This document shows positions 62,604 through 64,000 of a DNA stretch of 64,000 bases, one piece after another (position 1 is the stretch's first letter; every line of letters starts with the position of its first letter). This DNA comes from Rebecca billardiae RCC1528 (lineage: Eukaryota > Haptophyta), in NCBI GenBank assembly GCA_965240325.2, contig OZ251236.1:744001-808000 (forward strand). Direction: 5' to 3'. The notes beneath the pieces are model-generated. The model was not told where the DNA came from. It ran no database searches and worked only from the letters and a program-made list of their open reading frames with translations. The translations under genes and the position numbers were made by a program.

Positions 62604-64000
62604 ATGCGCGATGCCTGGCGGGTTGGTGGTGTGGCACACGCTCTTGCTCTTGCCCTTGCTGTCATGGCGGCCCATACTGTAACAGCAAGAGCGTGGGCCG
62701 GCGCGGCAGGCAAGGACGCTGCCGTGCGCAAGCCTTCGAGGCAAGCACGCAAGGCGCGCGCGACGGCGCACGCGTGTGCGTGCTCAAGCGTGTGTGACGT
62801 GGAGGCCACTCTCAAGGACGCTTCCGCCTGCTTCGACCCGATCGCGCGGTGCGTCCCGCGGGTGCGGTGGTACACGCCGCCGCGTGACGTCGGGCGGCCC
62901 GCCGACGCGCTCAACTATTCGCTCGCCCTCCTCGACTGGAACACCGTGTATCGCATCTCCGACCTCGCGCGCGCGCGCGGCGAGCGCTTCCGACTCGACT
63001 CGATGATCATTCTCTGCGAGCCCCGCTACCGCGGCACGCTGCTGCGCGACGCGCTCGCGCGGGTCTCTCGGCTGAATGGGACCTCGATGAGCTCGCTCGA
63101 CCACGCCGCCGTGGAGGCGGCCGTCGCCGCCTCCACCGAGGGCGGCGGCCAGCTCGGCCATGTGCGACTGCTGGGCAAGACGGGACCGAACGGGGTGACC
63201 ATCCAGCACGGGCTGATGGCGCGCGCGCTCGTCGAGCTCATGCGCGACCGGCTGGAGCGGGGGCAGTGCGAGGCGGCGCCGGCGCACGCCGTCGTCGTGT
63301 ACACGCGGCTGGGCGATGCCGTCGACGCCAACTACATCGAGCCGCTGCTCGAGCGGCTCGATCTCGAGCTGGAGGCCACCCGGACAGACGGGGCGCACGA
63401 CGCGCTCGTACAGCCGCTGCTGCCCCATCATCATCATCATCATCATGTTGATCGAGGCGGCGGGCGGAAGAGCGCCGCCGCCGCCACCGCCACCGCCACG
63501 CCAGTGCGGGAGGTGGTGATCAGCGGCGTGCTCAACTACGCGACGAACCCGCTGCGCGTGCGCGGGGACAGCACGCTCGCGTACGCGCACAGGGCGGAAA
63601 TGGACCGGCTCTCCGCGGACGTGGTCGACAGGCTCGTGCAGCGCGCCCACGCGCGCGGGCTGCGCGCCAGCGTGCGCTCCGAGCCGGACGCGGACCGCGA
63701 CCTGTGCTACTACGTGCTCTCGCCGCACGTGGTGACGGGCACGCACGGCGGGTTCCCGCTGTTCGTGCAGCTGCTGCGCCGCACGGCGGGGCTGCCCATC
63801 CCCGCCTGGGAGGGCAAGGGGCTGTACTCCACTCTGCCCAAGCACGCGTGCGCGTGCGCGCGCGCGTGCGCGCCGTGGGAGCGCGCGACGGTGGCGCGCT
63901 GCGTCGACCCGCTCCGTCGCTGCGGCACGGCGGCAATCAGGTGGTGGTCCTCGCCGAAGCGCAACGCGAGCACGCAGCTCGGGTACCAGCTCGCCGTCGT
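62604..64000 (+). CDS. Putative secretory-pathway glycosyltransferase-like protein, 3' end beyond window
   Basis: The frame is open from ATG 62604 to the last base (465 codons seen, no stop), so the gene is partial. ATG 62604 opens a signal sequence or anchor (MRDAWRVGGVAHALALALAV). After a basic linker, the conserved-looking part begins near residue 65 (EATLKDASACFDP). Features recalling fucosyltransferase-type GT-B enzymes are VVVYTRLGDAVD at about 232, similar to the HxRxGD donor motif, and RSEPDADRDLCYYVLSPHVVTGTHGGFPLFVQLLRR, similar to the S-x-P-x-D ... S-x-FS region. A CAT microsatellite (63426-63446) encodes seven His in a probable loop. The assignment is by motif resemblance only; another sugar-binding or unknown algal family is possible. 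The gene is divergent from the myotubularin gene. Confidence 0.45.
   Translation, partial: MRDAWRVGGVAHALALALAVMAAHTVTARAWAGAAGKDAAVRKPSRQARKARATAHACACSSVCDVEATLKDASACFDPIARCVPRVRWYTPPRDVGRPADALNYSLALLDWNTVYRISDLARARGERFRLDSMIILCEPRYRGTLLRDALARVSRLNGTSMSSLDHAAVEAAVAASTEGGGQLGHVRLLGKTGPNGVTIQHGLMARALVELMRDRLERGQCEAAPAHAVVVYTRLGDAVDANYIEPLLERLDLELEATRTDGAHDALVQPLLPHHHHHHHVDRGGGRKSAAAATATATPVREVVISGVLNYATNPLRVRGDSTLAYAHRAEMDRLSADVVDRLVQRAHARGLRASVRSEPDADRDLCYYVLSPHVVTGTHGGFPLFVQLLRRTAGLPIPAWEGKGLYSTLPKHACACARACAPWERATVARCVDPLRRCGTAAIRWWSSPKRNASTQLGYQLAV
63426..63446 (+). repeat. (CAT)7 microsatellite coding for seven histidines
   Basis: Seven CAT codons inside the glycosyltransferase-like frame, followed by a Gly/Arg/Ala-rich segment, marking a variable surface loop rather than a catalytic part. 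Confidence 0.9.

Overview
This window looks like nuclear DNA from a GC-rich unicellular eukaryote, most likely a marine haptophyte-type alga. The lineage is an inference. It rests on spliced genes with short GC-rich introns that start GTGCG, very long Ser-Pro wall-type protein rods, GCT...DDGSC repeat proteins, and eukaryotic families (DHHC acyltransferase, myotubularin, polycystin-1-like receptor, SMYD-type SET). There are no bacterial operons, RNA genes or CRISPR arrays that I can see.

Layout. A DHHC palmitoyltransferase (+) lies at 362-1745. A gene-poor stretch with an old ~405-bp tandem duplication follows (1746-6043). A very large minus-strand gene (6044-12706) encodes a secreted or membrane protein with two Pro-rich rods, 24 DDGSC-type cysteine modules, one membrane segment and a cytosolic IQ motif. 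A repeat-bearing stretch holds a retroposon-like element (14981-15748). Then comes a plus-strand gene with a helix-turn-helix-like N-terminus and three tandem basic-region repeats (15913-18216), and a gene-poor zone with a near-perfect foldback (18652-18755).

The centre of the window (21655-41985) is one plus-strand gene of about 6,595 codons. It encodes leucine-rich repeats, a ~2,800-residue Ser-Pro rod, IPT/TIG domains, a REJ-like region, a GPS cleavage motif and five membrane segments resembling polycystin-1, with an EF-hand. It reads as an algal polycystin-1/LRR-extensin hybrid receptor and is the most striking object here.

After it come a convergent multi-pass membrane protein with a TIR-like domain (43108-45615, minus), about 4.8 kb of repeats including further copies of the retroposon-like element, and a seven-membrane-segment protein gene that appears to contain a 6-nt microexon (50385-52175, plus). 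The last quarter is denser: a SMYD/SET-TPR-2OG-Fe(II) oxygenase fusion (53869-57081, plus), a kynurenine/glutamine aminotransferase with a mitochondrial presequence (58106-59431, minus), a myotubularin phosphatase with a VPS13-like insert (59630-62350, minus), and, divergent from it, a partial secretory-pathway glycosyltransferase-like gene (62604 to the window end, plus).

The genes do not form a pathway cluster. The shared theme is membrane and surface biology: two giant rod proteins, several multi-pass proteins, palmitoylation, phosphoinositide phosphatase and a putative glycosyltransferase. All exon structures were read by eye from splice signals and frame continuity.
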